Below, in pieces: positions 1-8,354 of a stretch of 64,000 bases of DNA. The notes beneath the pieces are model-generated. The model made no database searches. It was not told the origin of the DNA and saw only the letters and a list, made by a program, of their open reading frames with translations. This DNA comes from [Borrelia] finlandensis (GTDB taxonomy: Bacteria > Spirochaetota > Spirochaetia > Borreliales > Borreliaceae): positions 1-64,000 of the forward strand of contig NZ_ABJZ02000001.1 in the NCBI RefSeq assembly GCF_000181875.2. The letters are read 5' to 3'. Each line of letters starts with the position of its first letter. Positions within the stretch are counted from its first letter, which is position 1. Both the position numbers and the translations under genes were made by a program.

Positions 1-521
1 AATATAGATCAAGCTTTGGATCTTCTAATGCTCGCAGAATAAGAGCTAAGTCTGAAATACCAGCTGTTGTTTACGGGCAAGGCAATGATGTTTCACACTT
101 GAGAATTAAGAGTAGTGAGTTTAATAAGAAATTTGCAAAATTTACGGATAATACTGTCTTAATATTAGATGATGGCAAGCTTGAAAGATGTGTTTTTGTT
201 AAAGATGTTGCAGAAAATATTGCCAGCAAGCTCATTTATCATATTGATTTTTACGAAGTAGATAGGAATGTTGAGCTTGAAAAATATGTTCCCATTAAAC
301 TTATTGGAGCTTCTGTTGGGGTTAAAGAGGGTGGAATTTTGACTGTTTTAAAAGAGCAGGTTAAGGTAAGGTCTTTGCCCTTGGATTTGCCAGAATTCAT
401 AGAGCTTGATTTAACTCCTGTTAATAAAGGAGATGGCGTTCTTTTTAAAGATCTTGTGTTGCCTTCTAATGTTAGGCTTGCAGAAAATGACGAGAATTTG
501 GAAGTTGTTATTATAAAGTGA
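1..521 (+). CDS. rplY: Large-subunit ribosomal protein L25/Ctc family, 5' end missing
   Basis: The reading frame is already open at base 3 and runs to the TAA-type stop at 519-521, so the start codon lies left of the window. The first visible residues, through [20 protein letters not shown], are the typical N-terminal 5S-rRNA-binding motif of L25/Ctc proteins. The rest (about 172 visible residues) carries the C-terminal TL5/Ctc beta domain, with the [15 protein letters not shown] segment characteristic of that family. L25 binds 5S rRNA in the large ribosomal subunit, and Ctc-type members have been linked to general stress. A TTG at 99 is internal and should not be taken as the start. The gene is followed 4 bases later by pth, a common pairing in bacteria. 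Confidence 0.93.
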   Translation, partial: YRSSFGSSNARRIRAKSEIPAVVYGQGNDVSHLRIKSSEFNKKFAKFTDNTVLILDDGKLERCVFVKDVAENIASKLIYHIDFYEVDRNVELEKYVPIKLIGASVGVKEGGILTVLKEQVKVRSLPLDLPEFIELDLTPVNKGDGVLFKDLVLPSNVRLAENDENLEVVIIK

Positions 522-525
522 TTTT

Positions 526-1092
526 ATGGGGTTGTTGATACTTGGATTAGGAAACCCTGGATTAGAATTTTCTTTAACTAGGCATAATGTTGGTTTTTCT
601 CTTTTGGATAAAATTGTCTCTAAAAACGGCCTTTTTTTAAAAAGAAAAAAAAAATATGAATATTCAGAATTAAAAATGATTTCCGGAAGAGTAATTTTGG
701 TTAAGCCATTGACCTATATGAATCTAAGTGGATCTTTATTTCCTTCAATATTTTCAGATTTTTATATGTGTATAAAGAATTTATTAGTGGTTCTTGATAA
801 TGTTGATCTTCCCTTGGGAAAATGCAGGCTTAAAGAGCGAGGTGGTGTGTCTACTCATAATGGTCTTAGATCGATTTCAAGTGTTCTTGGAAGCTCTAAC
901 TATAGTAGACTTTATATTGGGGTTGGAAGCAATCTTATGTGTGATATAAAGAGTTTTGTTCTTTCTAGATTTTGCAAGGATGAAATGGATAGGCTTGAAA
1001 AATTGTATGATTTTTTAAGCGATGAGCTGATTGATATTAGCGAAGCAAATTTTAAAAATAAGGTTCAAAAAATTAATTCTAGTAATTTTTAA
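526..1092 (+). CDS. pth: Peptidyl-tRNA hydrolase
   Basis: Pth cleaves peptidyl-tRNA released from stalled ribosomes so that the tRNA can be recycled. The 188-residue protein has the usual family length. It opens with the LGLGNPG motif, then TRHNVGF containing the catalytic His (residue 20), then [10 protein letters not shown], and further on the [11 protein letters not shown] segment with the conserved Asp. A GG(V)STHNGLRSI segment matches the conserved GGxxGHNGL region with a Thr-His substitution. It starts with ATG 4 bases after the L25 stop, and its TAA overlaps the tilS ATG (TAATG), so translation is probably coupled through rplY-pth-tilS. Confidence 0.96.
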   Translation: MGLLILGLGNPGLEFSLTRHNVGFSLLDKIVSKNGLFLKRKKKYEYSELKMISGRVILVKPLTYMNLSGSLFPSIFSDFYMCIKNLLVVLDNVDLPLGKCRLKERGGVSTHNGLRSISSVLGSSNYSRLYIGVGSNLMCDIKSFVLSRFCKDEMDRLEKLYDFLSDELIDISEANFKNKVQKINSSNF

Positions 1093-2414
1093 TGCATTTT
1101 TTAGACGAAAATATACAAATTAAAATAGATAAATTTTATAAAAAAAATTCTTTAGATAAAAATCGGGTTATTGTTGCTTTTTCTGGTGGGGCTGATTCTA
1201 CGGCTTTATTGTTGAATTTAAAATATTACCTGAGCAATAATGTTATTGCATTTTATTTTGCCCATTTTATTAGATCTGATAATGAGCAAAATCAAGAGAT
1301 AGAGCATGTAAAGGGGTTTTGCGATCTTTACAATATTGCTTTACAAATTAAAAAATGTGATATAGATATAAAAAGTGAATCGGCTAGGTTAGGAGTATCT
1401 ATTGAGGAGCTTGCAAGGAAATTTAGATATATTGCTTTAGAAAATGCTCTTAAAGAAAATGGCGCAAATTATATTGCCCTTGCTCATAACGAAAACGATC
1501 AAATTGAAACAATAATTATGAGATTTTTTCAAGGATCTTTTTTGGATGGTCTTTCAGGTATTCCTGGTGTCAATAGAAACATTATAAGGCCTTTGCTTGA
1601 GGTTTCAAGACTAGAAATTGAAAATTTTTTATCTTTGAATAATATTGGGTTTTTTGTTGATAGTACAAATGCTCAAAATTTATATCTAAGAAATAGGGTT
1701 AGAAATAATTTACTACCCGCTATAAAAAAGGTTTTTAAAGGGTATGAAAAATGTCTTAAAAGAATATCTGAATTTTCAAGGGAATTTGCGGATTATTTTG
1801 AAAAAGATGAATTTTTTCCTGTTGAGAAAGGTAAATATTATTATTCTTTTGATCTGAAAACTTTCTTAGATTTTCCTAAGTATTTGGTATTTAGATTGAT
1901 TTTTAAAATTTTAAATTCAGAAGGAATTACAGCTAAAGTTTCCTATAAAGCTCTTAATGAAGCGTTTAAAGTAGAGATTAATAGGAAAAAAAATAATGTT
2001 TTGTTAAAAACCAATGATTTTTTTTTAGAAAAAAGGCATAATAAAATTAATTTAATTTTTAAAAGGGATGAAAAATTTTACAAACCTTTTGATTTTATTT
2101 TGGAAGTTGGCAAATGGCATAGTTTATCTTTAGGTGAGATTTTGCTAAAATATTTAGAGTGTAATGCAGCTTCTGTATCAAGATTAAAATGTTGTTCTTA
2201 TGAGTTTAGGTATAAATTTTTTAAGGATAGATTGAAAGCAAAAAAATTTTTTTCTAAGTTTATAAGGTGTAATCCAGCTTATTTAATGTTGTTAGCATTA
2301 GATAACAGATTAATTGGGATTATTGATTTAAATACTTTAAACTTAGTATGGAGTGAAAAAAGCATTCTTAAAAAAATTAGTATATCTTTGATTGGAGGGC
2401 TTTTAAAGGAATGA
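1092..2414 (+). CDS. tilS: tRNA(Ile)-lysidine synthase
   Basis: TilS converts the wobble cytidine of the CAU-anticodon tRNA(Ile) to lysidine, using ATP and lysine, so that AUA is read as Ile. That matters in a genome this rich in ATA codons. The N-terminal PP-loop ATPase motif SGGADS is at residues 31-36, followed by the ALAHNENDQIETIIMRFFQGS segment typical of TilS and the RNRVRNNLLP motif. The 440-residue length includes the C-terminal tRNA-binding domains, which are divergent here. It shares one base with the pth stop and overlaps the ftsH ATG by four bases (ATGA), so it sits in one transcription unit with both. Confidence 0.95.
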   Translation: MHFLDENIQIKIDKFYKKNSLDKNRVIVAFSGGADSTALLLNLKYYLSNNVIAFYFAHFIRSDNEQNQEIEHVKGFCDLYNIALQIKKCDIDIKSESARLGVSIEELARKFRYIALENALKENGANYIALAHNENDQIETIIMRFFQGSFLDGLSGIPGVNRNIIRPLLEVSRLEIENFLSLNNIGFFVDSTNAQNLYLRNRVRNNLLPAIKKVFKGYEKCLKRISEFSREFADYFEKDEFFPVEKGKYYYSFDLKTFLDFPKYLVFRLIFKILNSEGITAKVSYKALNEAFKVEINRKKNNVLLKTNDFFLEKRHNKINLIFKRDEKFYKPFDFILEVGKWHSLSLGEILLKYLECNAASVSRLKCCSYEFRYKFFKDRLKAKKFFSKFIRCNPAYLMLLALDNRLIGIIDLNTLNLVWSEKSILKKISISLIGGLLKE

Positions 2415-4330
2415 ATGGCAGTAATAATATGAATAACAATGGAAAATCTAACAACAAAAAGAAGAATAAAAATTGGATTTTAGGACTTGTTGTTGTTTTT
2501 CTAATTTCAGCAATATTTATGTCATATTTTATAAGGGGGGGGGAAAGCTATAAAAATGTTCCTTATAGCACTTTTCAGAGTTATTTAGACAATGGTCTAG
2601 TTGAGTCTGTAGTAATAATTGATAAAAATTTGATTCAATTTGTTGTCAAGGGTTCTAACTTTGCAAAGTCTTATTTTTCTACCAGTATTCCCTATCTTGA
2701 TATAAATTTACTTTCAGAACTAAAAAATAAAAAAGTTGAGCTTAGCTCAGGAAAAAGTCAAGCTTCTCTGATTGGGGTTTTATTACAGACTTTGCCATGG
2801 ATTTTGTTTTTTATTTTCTTTTTCTTTATATTTCGTCAAACTCAAGGTGGTGGTGGGAAGGTTTTTACATTTGGGAAAAGTAATGCTCAAAAGTATGAAG
2901 CTGGAAAGAATAAAATCACCTTTAAAGATGTGGCTGGCCAAGAAGAGGTTAAGCAAGAGCTTCGAGAAGTTGTCGAATTTCTTAAAAATCCAAAAAAATT
3001 TGAAAAAATAGGTGCAAAAATCCCCAAAGGAGTGCTTTTAGTTGGCTCTCCAGGTACTGGCAAGACTTTGCTTGCCAAAGCCGTTGCCGGTGAGGCTGGG
3101 GTTAGTTTTTTTCACATGTCAGGCTCAGATTTTGTTGAAATGTTTGTTGGAGTTGGAGCAAGTCGTGTTAGAGATTTATTTGATAATGCTAGAAAAAATT
3201 CCCCATGTATTATTTTTATTGATGAGCTTGATGCTGTTGGTCGAAGTCGTGGTGCGGGGCTTGGCGGCGGTCATGATGAAAGAGAGCAAACTCTTAATCA
3301 GCTGTTGGTTGAAATGGATGGATTTGGAACGCATACCAATGTAATTGTTATGGCCGCTACAAATCGTCCCGACGTTCTTGACTCTGCTTTGCTTAGGCCT
3401 GGACGATTTGACAGGCAAGTAACAGTTTCTTTGCCTGATATTAAGGAAAGAGAGGCAATATTAAATATCCATTCTTCAAAAACAAAGCTTTCAAAAGATA
3501 TTAATTTACAAGTAATAGCAAGAGCTACTCCTGGAGCTAGTGGCGCTGATCTTGCAAATTTAATTAATGAAGGAGCCTTAATAGCTGCAAGGAATAATCA
3601 AGATGAAATTTTAATGAAGGATATGGAAGAAGCTAGAGATAAAATATTGATGGGGGTTGCAAAAAAATCCATGACTATTACTGATAGGCAAAAGCTTGAG
3701 ACAGCTTATCATGAGGCAGGCCATGCTTTGCTTCACTATTATCTTGAACATGCTGATCCACTCCACAAGGTTACCATTATTCCAAGGGGTAGGGCACTTG
3801 GCGTTGCATTTTCTCTTCCAAGGGAAGATAGACTTTCAATAAACAAACATCAAATTCTTGACAAAATAAAGATATGCTATGGTGGTTATGCTAGCGAGCA
3901 AATAAATTTGGGTGTTACAACAGCGGGCGTTCAAAATGATTTAATGCAAGCTACTAGTTTAGCTAAAAAAATGGTTACGGAGTGGGGAATGGGTGAAGAA
4001 GTTGGTCCAATATTTTTAGTAGACGATGAAGCACCTATTTTCCTTCCGAAAGAGTTTTCAAAGGCTAAAGCTTATTCTGAGAACACTGCCGATAAAGTTG
4101 ACAGAGAGGTAAAAAGAATACTTGAAGAATGTTTAAAAGAGGCATCAGATATTCTTTTAAAGCATAAGGATCAACTTGTTAAGCTTGCAAAAGAACTTGT
4201 TTTAAAAGAAACTTTGACAGACAAAGAAGTGAGAGAGCTTTTAGGTTTTGAAGCTAATAAGGATGACTACGATTTATTTTCATCAGACTCTACTGCAAAA
4301 GAGGTAAAGGAGGAGGATATAAAAGGTTAG
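2411..4330 (+). CDS. ftsH: ATP-dependent zinc metalloprotease FtsH
   Basis: FtsH is a membrane-anchored AAA+ protease that degrades misfolded membrane proteins and short-lived regulators. In order it has a Lys/Asn-rich cytosolic tail, a membrane segment at about 22-41, a small extracytoplasmic domain, a second membrane segment at about 121-141, the Walker A motif GSPGTGKT at 212-219, Walker [12 protein letters not shown], the second region of homology (RPGRFDR), and the zinc protease motif HEAGH at 434-438. All catalytic residues are intact. The ATG overlaps the tilS stop, and GGAGGG lies about 11 bases upstream. A run of nine G (2535-2543) falls just after the first membrane segment and is a potential slippage site. 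Confidence 0.97.
   Translation: MNGSNNMNNNGKSNNKKKNKNWILGLVVVFLISAIFMSYFIRGGESYKNVPYSTFQSYLDNGLVESVVIIDKNLIQFVVKGSNFAKSYFSTSIPYLDINLLSELKNKKVELSSGKSQASLIGVLLQTLPWILFFIFFFFIFRQTQGGGGKVFTFGKSNAQKYEAGKNKITFKDVAGQEEVKQELREVVEFLKNPKKFEKIGAKIPKGVLLVGSPGTGKTLLAKAVAGEAGVSFFHMSGSDFVEMFVGVGASRVRDLFDNARKNSPCIIFIDELDAVGRSRGAGLGGGHDEREQTLNQLLVEMDGFGTHTNVIVMAATNRPDVLDSALLRPGRFDRQVTVSLPDIKEREAILNIHSSKTKLSKDINLQVIARATPGASGADLANLINEGALIAARNNQDEILMKDMEEARDKILMGVAKKSMTITDRQKLETAYHEAGHALLHYYLEHADPLHKVTIIPRGRALGVAFSLPREDRLSINKHQILDKIKICYGGYASEQINLGVTTAGVQNDLMQATSLAKKMVTEWGMGEEVGPIFLVDDEAPIFLPKEFSKAKAYSENTADKVDREVKRILEECLKEASDILLKHKDQLVKLAKELVLKETLTDKEVRELLGFEANKDDYDLFSSDSTAKEVKEEDIKG
2535..2543 (+). repeat. G9 homopolymer inside ftsH
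   Basis: Nine consecutive G bases encode the Arg-Gly-Gly stretch after the first membrane segment of FtsH. Runs of this length are rare in such AT-rich DNA and are typical sites of slipped-strand length change. A one-base change would truncate FtsH after about 45 residues. Confidence 0.9.
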
Positions 4331-4334
4331 GCGA

Positions 4335-5822
4335 GTGTTTATGTTTTATTTAAAGATGGGTTTCATTCTTTTTATTTCTATAAGCCTATATGCAATTTCA
4401 GTCAAAGAAGATGAAGATATTTCAAGTATTCTTTTCAATGAGTCTAAAAATTTTTCCAATTTACAAAAAGGAAATGATTTAATTTATGGATCTCTTGATT
4501 TCAATTTGCTAGCTTCAGATGCTCTTTATGAGCTTTCATTAAAAGAGAATGTTGCTTTAACGGATAAAATTTATTTATTAAAAGAAGCAATTAATATTAA
4601 TAACTTCAAAGTAGCAACTCTTAAAGAAGTATACACTTATTATTTTTCGTTGCTTTTAAGACAAAATGAAAATAAGAGTATGTATGAAGAAATTATTACT
4701 TTGTATAGAAAGTTGAATGAAGAATTGCAAATAGACAAAGATTTAATTTGCATGAGGCTTGAAGCTTCTGGAAGACTTGAAAGTTTTGGAGATGATTTCA
4801 AAAAAATTTTATTTAAGGCTTTTTCTTTATATGGTAATGATTTTTTATTTTTTAAGTGGTTTTTAAAAGAAGATAGGTTTTTTTTTAGCATCTTTAATAC
4901 TATTAGATCAAAAGAAGATTTTTTCTTTACAACTGAAAACATTAATTATATATTTAGAAATTCAAATTTTAATTATGACAATTCTGTTTCTTTGTTTTCT
5001 TTTCTTAAGGGCAAAATTAAAGAATATAATGGAATTCACAGTATTTATTTTTTAAAATACAAACTTTTAGATCCTGCTGAAGCTTATAGGGTTTTTAAAA
5101 AATTTCCTCCTGAGACAATAAATGAATATAAAATGTTTTATGATCTTTTAGAGGATCCTGACATGAAGAGTAAATTTTTAGAAGATTATAAAAGTTTGTC
5201 AGGAATTTATTGTATTGATAATAAAAATAATGTTGCCATACTAAAAGATGGAGTTTTAGTAGGCATTTTTTCAGGAATAGTAGATTTTGACAACAAATTT
5301 AGTTTAAATAGCAAATATTTTAGTAAAATTTATTTTAAAGATAAATCTCCAGTTTATTATGAGAATAGTTCGCTTGGTTATAAAATAAATTATTCTGTTT
5401 ATCCTTATGTTGATATGATTGAAGTTCAATATCCTGATAAAAGAGATGTTTATACCTTTGCTTTACATGCTTTTAAGTTCAATCTTTTTAACAATTTGGG
5501 CTGCAATTTTAATAGTTTTGAGATCAGAGAGTTGTTCTTGATTGATATTAAGGATTTTATTATTCCAAATGCTTTAAATTTATTTTTTGAAAAAACTTCT
5601 GTTTTAGATATTAGATCAAGCTTGATAAGTAAAAAAAAATATTTTGGATCTAATTTAGTAGAAATTAAAAATTATGTGGTTGGAAGTTTGGTTTCAATTT
5701 ATAGAAAAGTTAATGGTTCTAAAAAATTTAATTATATTGAAATTTATGAGAAGAATAAACTAAAAATAAAGAAAGCTTTGTTAGATGATGATAGTTTTGA
5801 AAGTTATTATTCTTTTGAATAA
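4335..5822 (+). CDS. Exported protein of unknown function downstream of ftsH
   Basis: I do not recognise a family. The 495-residue product begins with a hydrophobic segment (FYLKMGFILFISISLYAIS) that looks like an uncleaved or cleaved signal sequence, so it is probably periplasmic or membrane attached. The next ~200 residues look helical and repeat-like (possibly TPR-like). The C-terminal half is rich in Tyr, Phe and Asp and looks beta-rich. The gene starts 4 bases after ftsH, at GTG 4335, or more likely at ATG 4341, which has AGGCGAG just ahead. It is probably cotranscribed with ftsH. Orthologs appear to be confined to spirochetes, but that is from memory and untested. Confidence 0.75.
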   Translation: MFMFYLKMGFILFISISLYAISVKEDEDISSILFNESKNFSNLQKGNDLIYGSLDFNLLASDALYELSLKENVALTDKIYLLKEAININNFKVATLKEVYTYYFSLLLRQNENKSMYEEIITLYRKLNEELQIDKDLICMRLEASGRLESFGDDFKKILFKAFSLYGNDFLFFKWFLKEDRFFFSIFNTIRSKEDFFFTTENINYIFRNSNFNYDNSVSLFSFLKGKIKEYNGIHSIYFLKYKLLDPAEAYRVFKKFPPETINEYKMFYDLLEDPDMKSKFLEDYKSLSGIYCIDNKNNVAILKDGVLVGIFSGIVDFDNKFSLNSKYFSKIYFKDKSPVYYENSSLGYKINYSVYPYVDMIEVQYPDKRDVYTFALHAFKFNLFNNLGCNFNSFEIRELFLIDIKDFIIPNALNLFFEKTSVLDIRSSLISKKKYFGSNLVEIKNYVVGSLVSIYRKVNGSKKFNYIEIYEKNKLKIKKALLDDDSFESYYSFE

Positions 5823-5867
5823 TAACTTTAATAAGATCCTAAATTATTAATTTTTAGACTTTTAATG

Positions 5868-5897
5868 TTAATGTTAATGTTTTTTTATTTATATAAT
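5868..5897 (+). promoter_or_regulatory. Possible promoter of the thymidine kinase gene
   Basis: A consensus -10 box TATAAT lies at 5892-5897, with TTAATG at 5868-5873, 18 bases upstream, as a weak -35. The -35 is part of a triple TTAATG direct repeat (5862-5879). A strong ribosome site AGGGAGGA follows at 5916-5923. In DNA this AT-rich the call is tentative. Confidence 0.35.
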
Positions 5898-5926
5898 TGA
5901 ATTTTAATTTACTTTAGGGAGGATTT

Positions 5927-7030
5927 TTGGGTTTTTGTTTAGACTTTGCTAATAAAGAAGATACTAAATTAAATAACATTATCTCTGTTAGTCATTTTGA
6001 TTTTAGGGTAAAAATAAACTTAATTCTTGTAGTTGGACCCATGGGAAGTGGAAAAACAGAATATGCTGCAAAAATTTATAAAGATTCGCTTGTTGTAAGA
6101 AAAAAATCTTTCAAGGTATTGGGCAATATTATTAAAGGAAATAGAAGTAGGGTTAATGTATTTTTTATTAGAAATTTTCTCGACAAGAGGAGGTTTCAAG
6201 ATTATCCAGAAAACGTAATACCATATAGAGGTGGTGGAAAAGATAAAATTGATGAGATTGGTTATGCTAGCAACTCTTTTGATATTGAAAATTTAATAGC
6301 CTCTAATCCTAGTTGTGGCACTTTTATTATTGATGAGGCATGTTTTTATGATGAACGTTTAATTTTTGTTTTAAATAAAATTTCATCAAATGAGAATATT
6401 TTATTTATATTGCCTACACTGCTTTATAATTTTAGAAAAGAATCTTTTAATGATACTGCCAAGCTTTTAGTAGAATATTCAGATAAGATTTATAAGCTTG
6501 GAGCTTATTGTGGGCACATTGATTGTATGGAAGAATCTTTTTTTTCGTATAGGTATTATTTTTACAACAATAAAGAAATTCCAGCTCCTTATTTTGATCC
6601 TTTGCTTATTGTTGGTGGCGATGAAGAGATTGAATCTGCTATTTACCCAAATTACTCTACAAGGTGTTCAATGCACCATTATCTTATAGGCAAGGAATAT
6701 TTTTTTTCTTTTTTAAAGCCATTTGCTTTGCTATATTCACAAGGAGATAAAAAATTTCTTGAAAATGAAATTGTAGCGCTAAGCACTGATGTTGAAAATT
6801 CCAATTTTGTAAATTCTTTAGATAGTGAAAAAGCGTGTGAATTTAGAGCTGAAATTTTAAGAAATATTTTAGAACTGCCTTTTTTAGCAGAAAGAGCCTT
6901 AATAACTCTTTTCTCAGAATATAGTATTTTAAGTAAGGATAATTTTAAAGATCTTGTTTTTAAGTTTTCTTTAAATAGGGATTATATAAATAAAATTTTT
7001 TTTTCCAAAGAGGGCAAAGAGTTTTTTTAA
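5927..7030 (+). CDS. tdk: Thymidine kinase (TK1 type) with long C-terminal extension
   Basis: The enzyme phosphorylates thymidine to dTMP in nucleotide salvage, and thymidylate kinase is encoded just downstream on the other strand. Visible motifs are the P-loop GPMGSGKT at 37-44, the IIDEACF segment at about 134-140 (Walker B plus a DExxF-like part), a lid region containing CGHIDC, and a STRCSMHHY segment matching the usual zinc/substrate end of TK1 proteins. At 367 residues it is well over the ~190-220 typical for the family. Roughly the last 120 residues have no counterpart I recognise. The start is TTG 5927 behind AGGGAGGA with short spacing. The stop overlaps that of the convergent gene by four bases. 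Confidence 0.85.
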   Translation: MGFCLDFANKEDTKLNNIISVSHFDFRVKINLILVVGPMGSGKTEYAAKIYKDSLVVRKKSFKVLGNIIKGNRSRVNVFFIRNFLDKRRFQDYPENVIPYRGGGKDKIDEIGYASNSFDIENLIASNPSCGTFIIDEACFYDERLIFVLNKISSNENILFILPTLLYNFRKESFNDTAKLLVEYSDKIYKLGAYCGHIDCMEESFFSYRYYFYNNKEIPAPYFDPLLIVGGDEEIESAIYPNYSTRCSMHHYLIGKEYFFSFLKPFALLYSQGDKKFLENEIVALSTDVENSNFVNSLDSEKACEFRAEILRNILELPFLAERALITLFSEYSILSKDNFKDLVFKFSLNRDYINKIFFSKEGKEFF

Positions 7031-7650
7031 TAATATTTTGGCCTTTGTTTAAAAAATGCTTTAGTTTCGTCAATTCTTAGTAGTTCTTTTTCGATAATAT
7101 CATAGTAATTAAGCTCTTTAAGAGAAATTTTATGATATTCATCTTCCCAGTTTGTTATTCCATCGTTTTCTAGTTTAACAGATTTGTAATTTTCAAGTTT
7201 TTTGTGGTATTTTAGTGCTTCGCTGTAGTAATTAATAGCTAATTTATATAATTTTTTTGATTTTTCTAGATTGGAAATAATTCCATCTTTTTCTGGAGTT
7301 TTGAAAAAATGTAAATTTCTTGTGTCGAATAAATCTCCTAAATATAAATTTTGCCTAACTAGAAGCAAGTTTACATGCATTTTGAAAAGAAGTTTATATT
7401 TTCCCCACTGTTCTTTGGTTTCTATTTTAGTTAGAGAATATTTTGGATTTCCAAATGGGTATTTTAAGGCTTTTTGAAGAAAAAATATATTTTTTTTATA
7501 GTTTTCAGGGTTTTTTTTCATTTGAGAATTAAAGATTACATACCATTGTTCTGCGTAATAAAATTTGGACGATGCATTTATCTTTGCAACTGATACTAAA
7601 AGAAATAAAATTAAATTTATTTGGAAGGGGACATTTTTGAAAATACGCAT
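7027..7650 (-). CDS. Exported protein of unknown function beside tmk
   Basis: This is a 207-residue product with an N-terminal hydrophobic stretch (INLILFLLVSVAKINAS) that looks like a signal peptide cleaved near an Ala-Ser. The remainder is helical and charged, with regularly spaced Tyr and Leu residues (for example LYKLAINYYSEALKYHKKL), suggesting a TPR-like helical fold. I do not recognise a family. It follows tmk by 13 bases on the same strand and is probably its operon partner. Its stop overlaps the tdk stop tail to tail, leaving no room for a terminator between the convergent genes. Confidence 0.75.
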   Translation of the reverse strand: MRIFKNVPFQINLILFLLVSVAKINASSKFYYAEQWYVIFNSQMKKNPENYKKNIFFLQKALKYPFGNPKYSLTKIETKEQWGKYKLLFKMHVNLLLVRQNLYLGDLFDTRNLHFFKTPEKDGIISNLEKSKKLYKLAINYYSEALKYHKKLENYKSVKLENDGITNWEDEYHKISLKELNYYDIIEKELLRIDETKAFFKQRPKYY

Positions 7651-7663
7651 ATGATTAATTATA

Positions 7664-8272
7664 TTAGAATTTTATTAGATTGAAAATTTTTTTTGCGTTT
7701 TTATCTAAATTATCTTTTATTGAATTGTTGATGTAAATCACATTAATTTTTTTTTCTAGTTTTTTAAATATTTTTAAATATTTTAGAGCAATTTGTTCAA
7801 AAGTTTTATATTTTTCAAGTTCAAAAAGATCACTTTGTGTTCTATTTTTCTGTATTCTTTCGTAAGCTATGTTTGGGTCTGTTTCGATAAAGAATACTTT
7901 TTCAGGCAATGGGAAATTTTTATTTAATTCATATCCTAATTTTCCTTGATATGCAATCGATGAGAATAAATAGCGATCAGTTATTATTTTTCTAGATTTT
8001 GTGTTTAAAATTTCCAGTATTCCACCTTTTTTATATAAATGATCGTGTCGGTCTGCAGCATAAAGATATGCAAATGTTGATTCTTCTAAAGGATTTTCAA
8101 AATTCATCAATTGTTCTCTTATCAGCTCTCCAATTATTCCGCTTGATGGTTCTTTTGTAAAATAATACCTTGATTCATCGTTGCAAAGAGCTTTCAGTTT
8201 ATTAGTGATGCTTGTTTTCCCGCTTCCATCGATTCCTTCTATGCAATAAAAGTTTTTCAATATTTTAATCAC
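7664..8272 (-). CDS. tmk: Thymidylate kinase
   Basis: Tmk phosphorylates dTMP to dTDP and so completes the salvage route begun by the neighbouring thymidine kinase. It has the FYCIEGIDGSGKTS P-loop (GIDGSGKT at residues 13-20 from the chosen start), the TDRYLFSSIAYQG segment equivalent to the DR(Y/F) motif, and a lid region with Arg residues (ERIQKNRTQSD). An open frame reaches back to 8437, but that would overlap tamB and add a low-complexity, Asn/Ile-rich tail unlike any Tmk. I chose GTG at 8272, which gives 202 residues, near the normal length, with AGGAAG about 11 bases ahead. The start is likely but not proven. Confidence 0.88.
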   Translation of the reverse strand: MIKILKNFYCIEGIDGSGKTSITNKLKALCNDESRYYFTKEPSSGIIGELIREQLMNFENPLEESTFAYLYAADRHDHLYKKGGILEILNTKSRKIITDRYLFSSIAYQGKLGYELNKNFPLPEKVFFIETDPNIAYERIQKNRTQSDLFELEKYKTFEQIALKYLKIFKKLEKKINVIYINNSIKDNLDKNAKKIFNLIKF

Positions 8273-8313
8273 AAATATTTTTTCTTCCTTTCTTTTGGTG
8301 TCAATAATTAGGT

Positions 8314-8348
8314 TATCGATAATTATTATATAATAATAATTATCGATA
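8314..8348. repeat. 35-base near-perfect palindrome between tmk and tamB
   Basis: Two exact 16-base arms, beginning TATCGATAATTATTAT, flank a 3-base centre. The element fills the divergent intergenic region between tmk (-) and tamB (+) and ends 6 bases before the tamB ATG. It contains TATAAT boxes on both strands (8329-8334 forward, 8325-8330 reverse). It could be an operator for a dimeric regulator, a cruciform, or an RNA hairpin at the mRNA 5' end that masks the tamB start. Confidence 0.85.
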
Positions 8349-8354
8349 GAGTGT

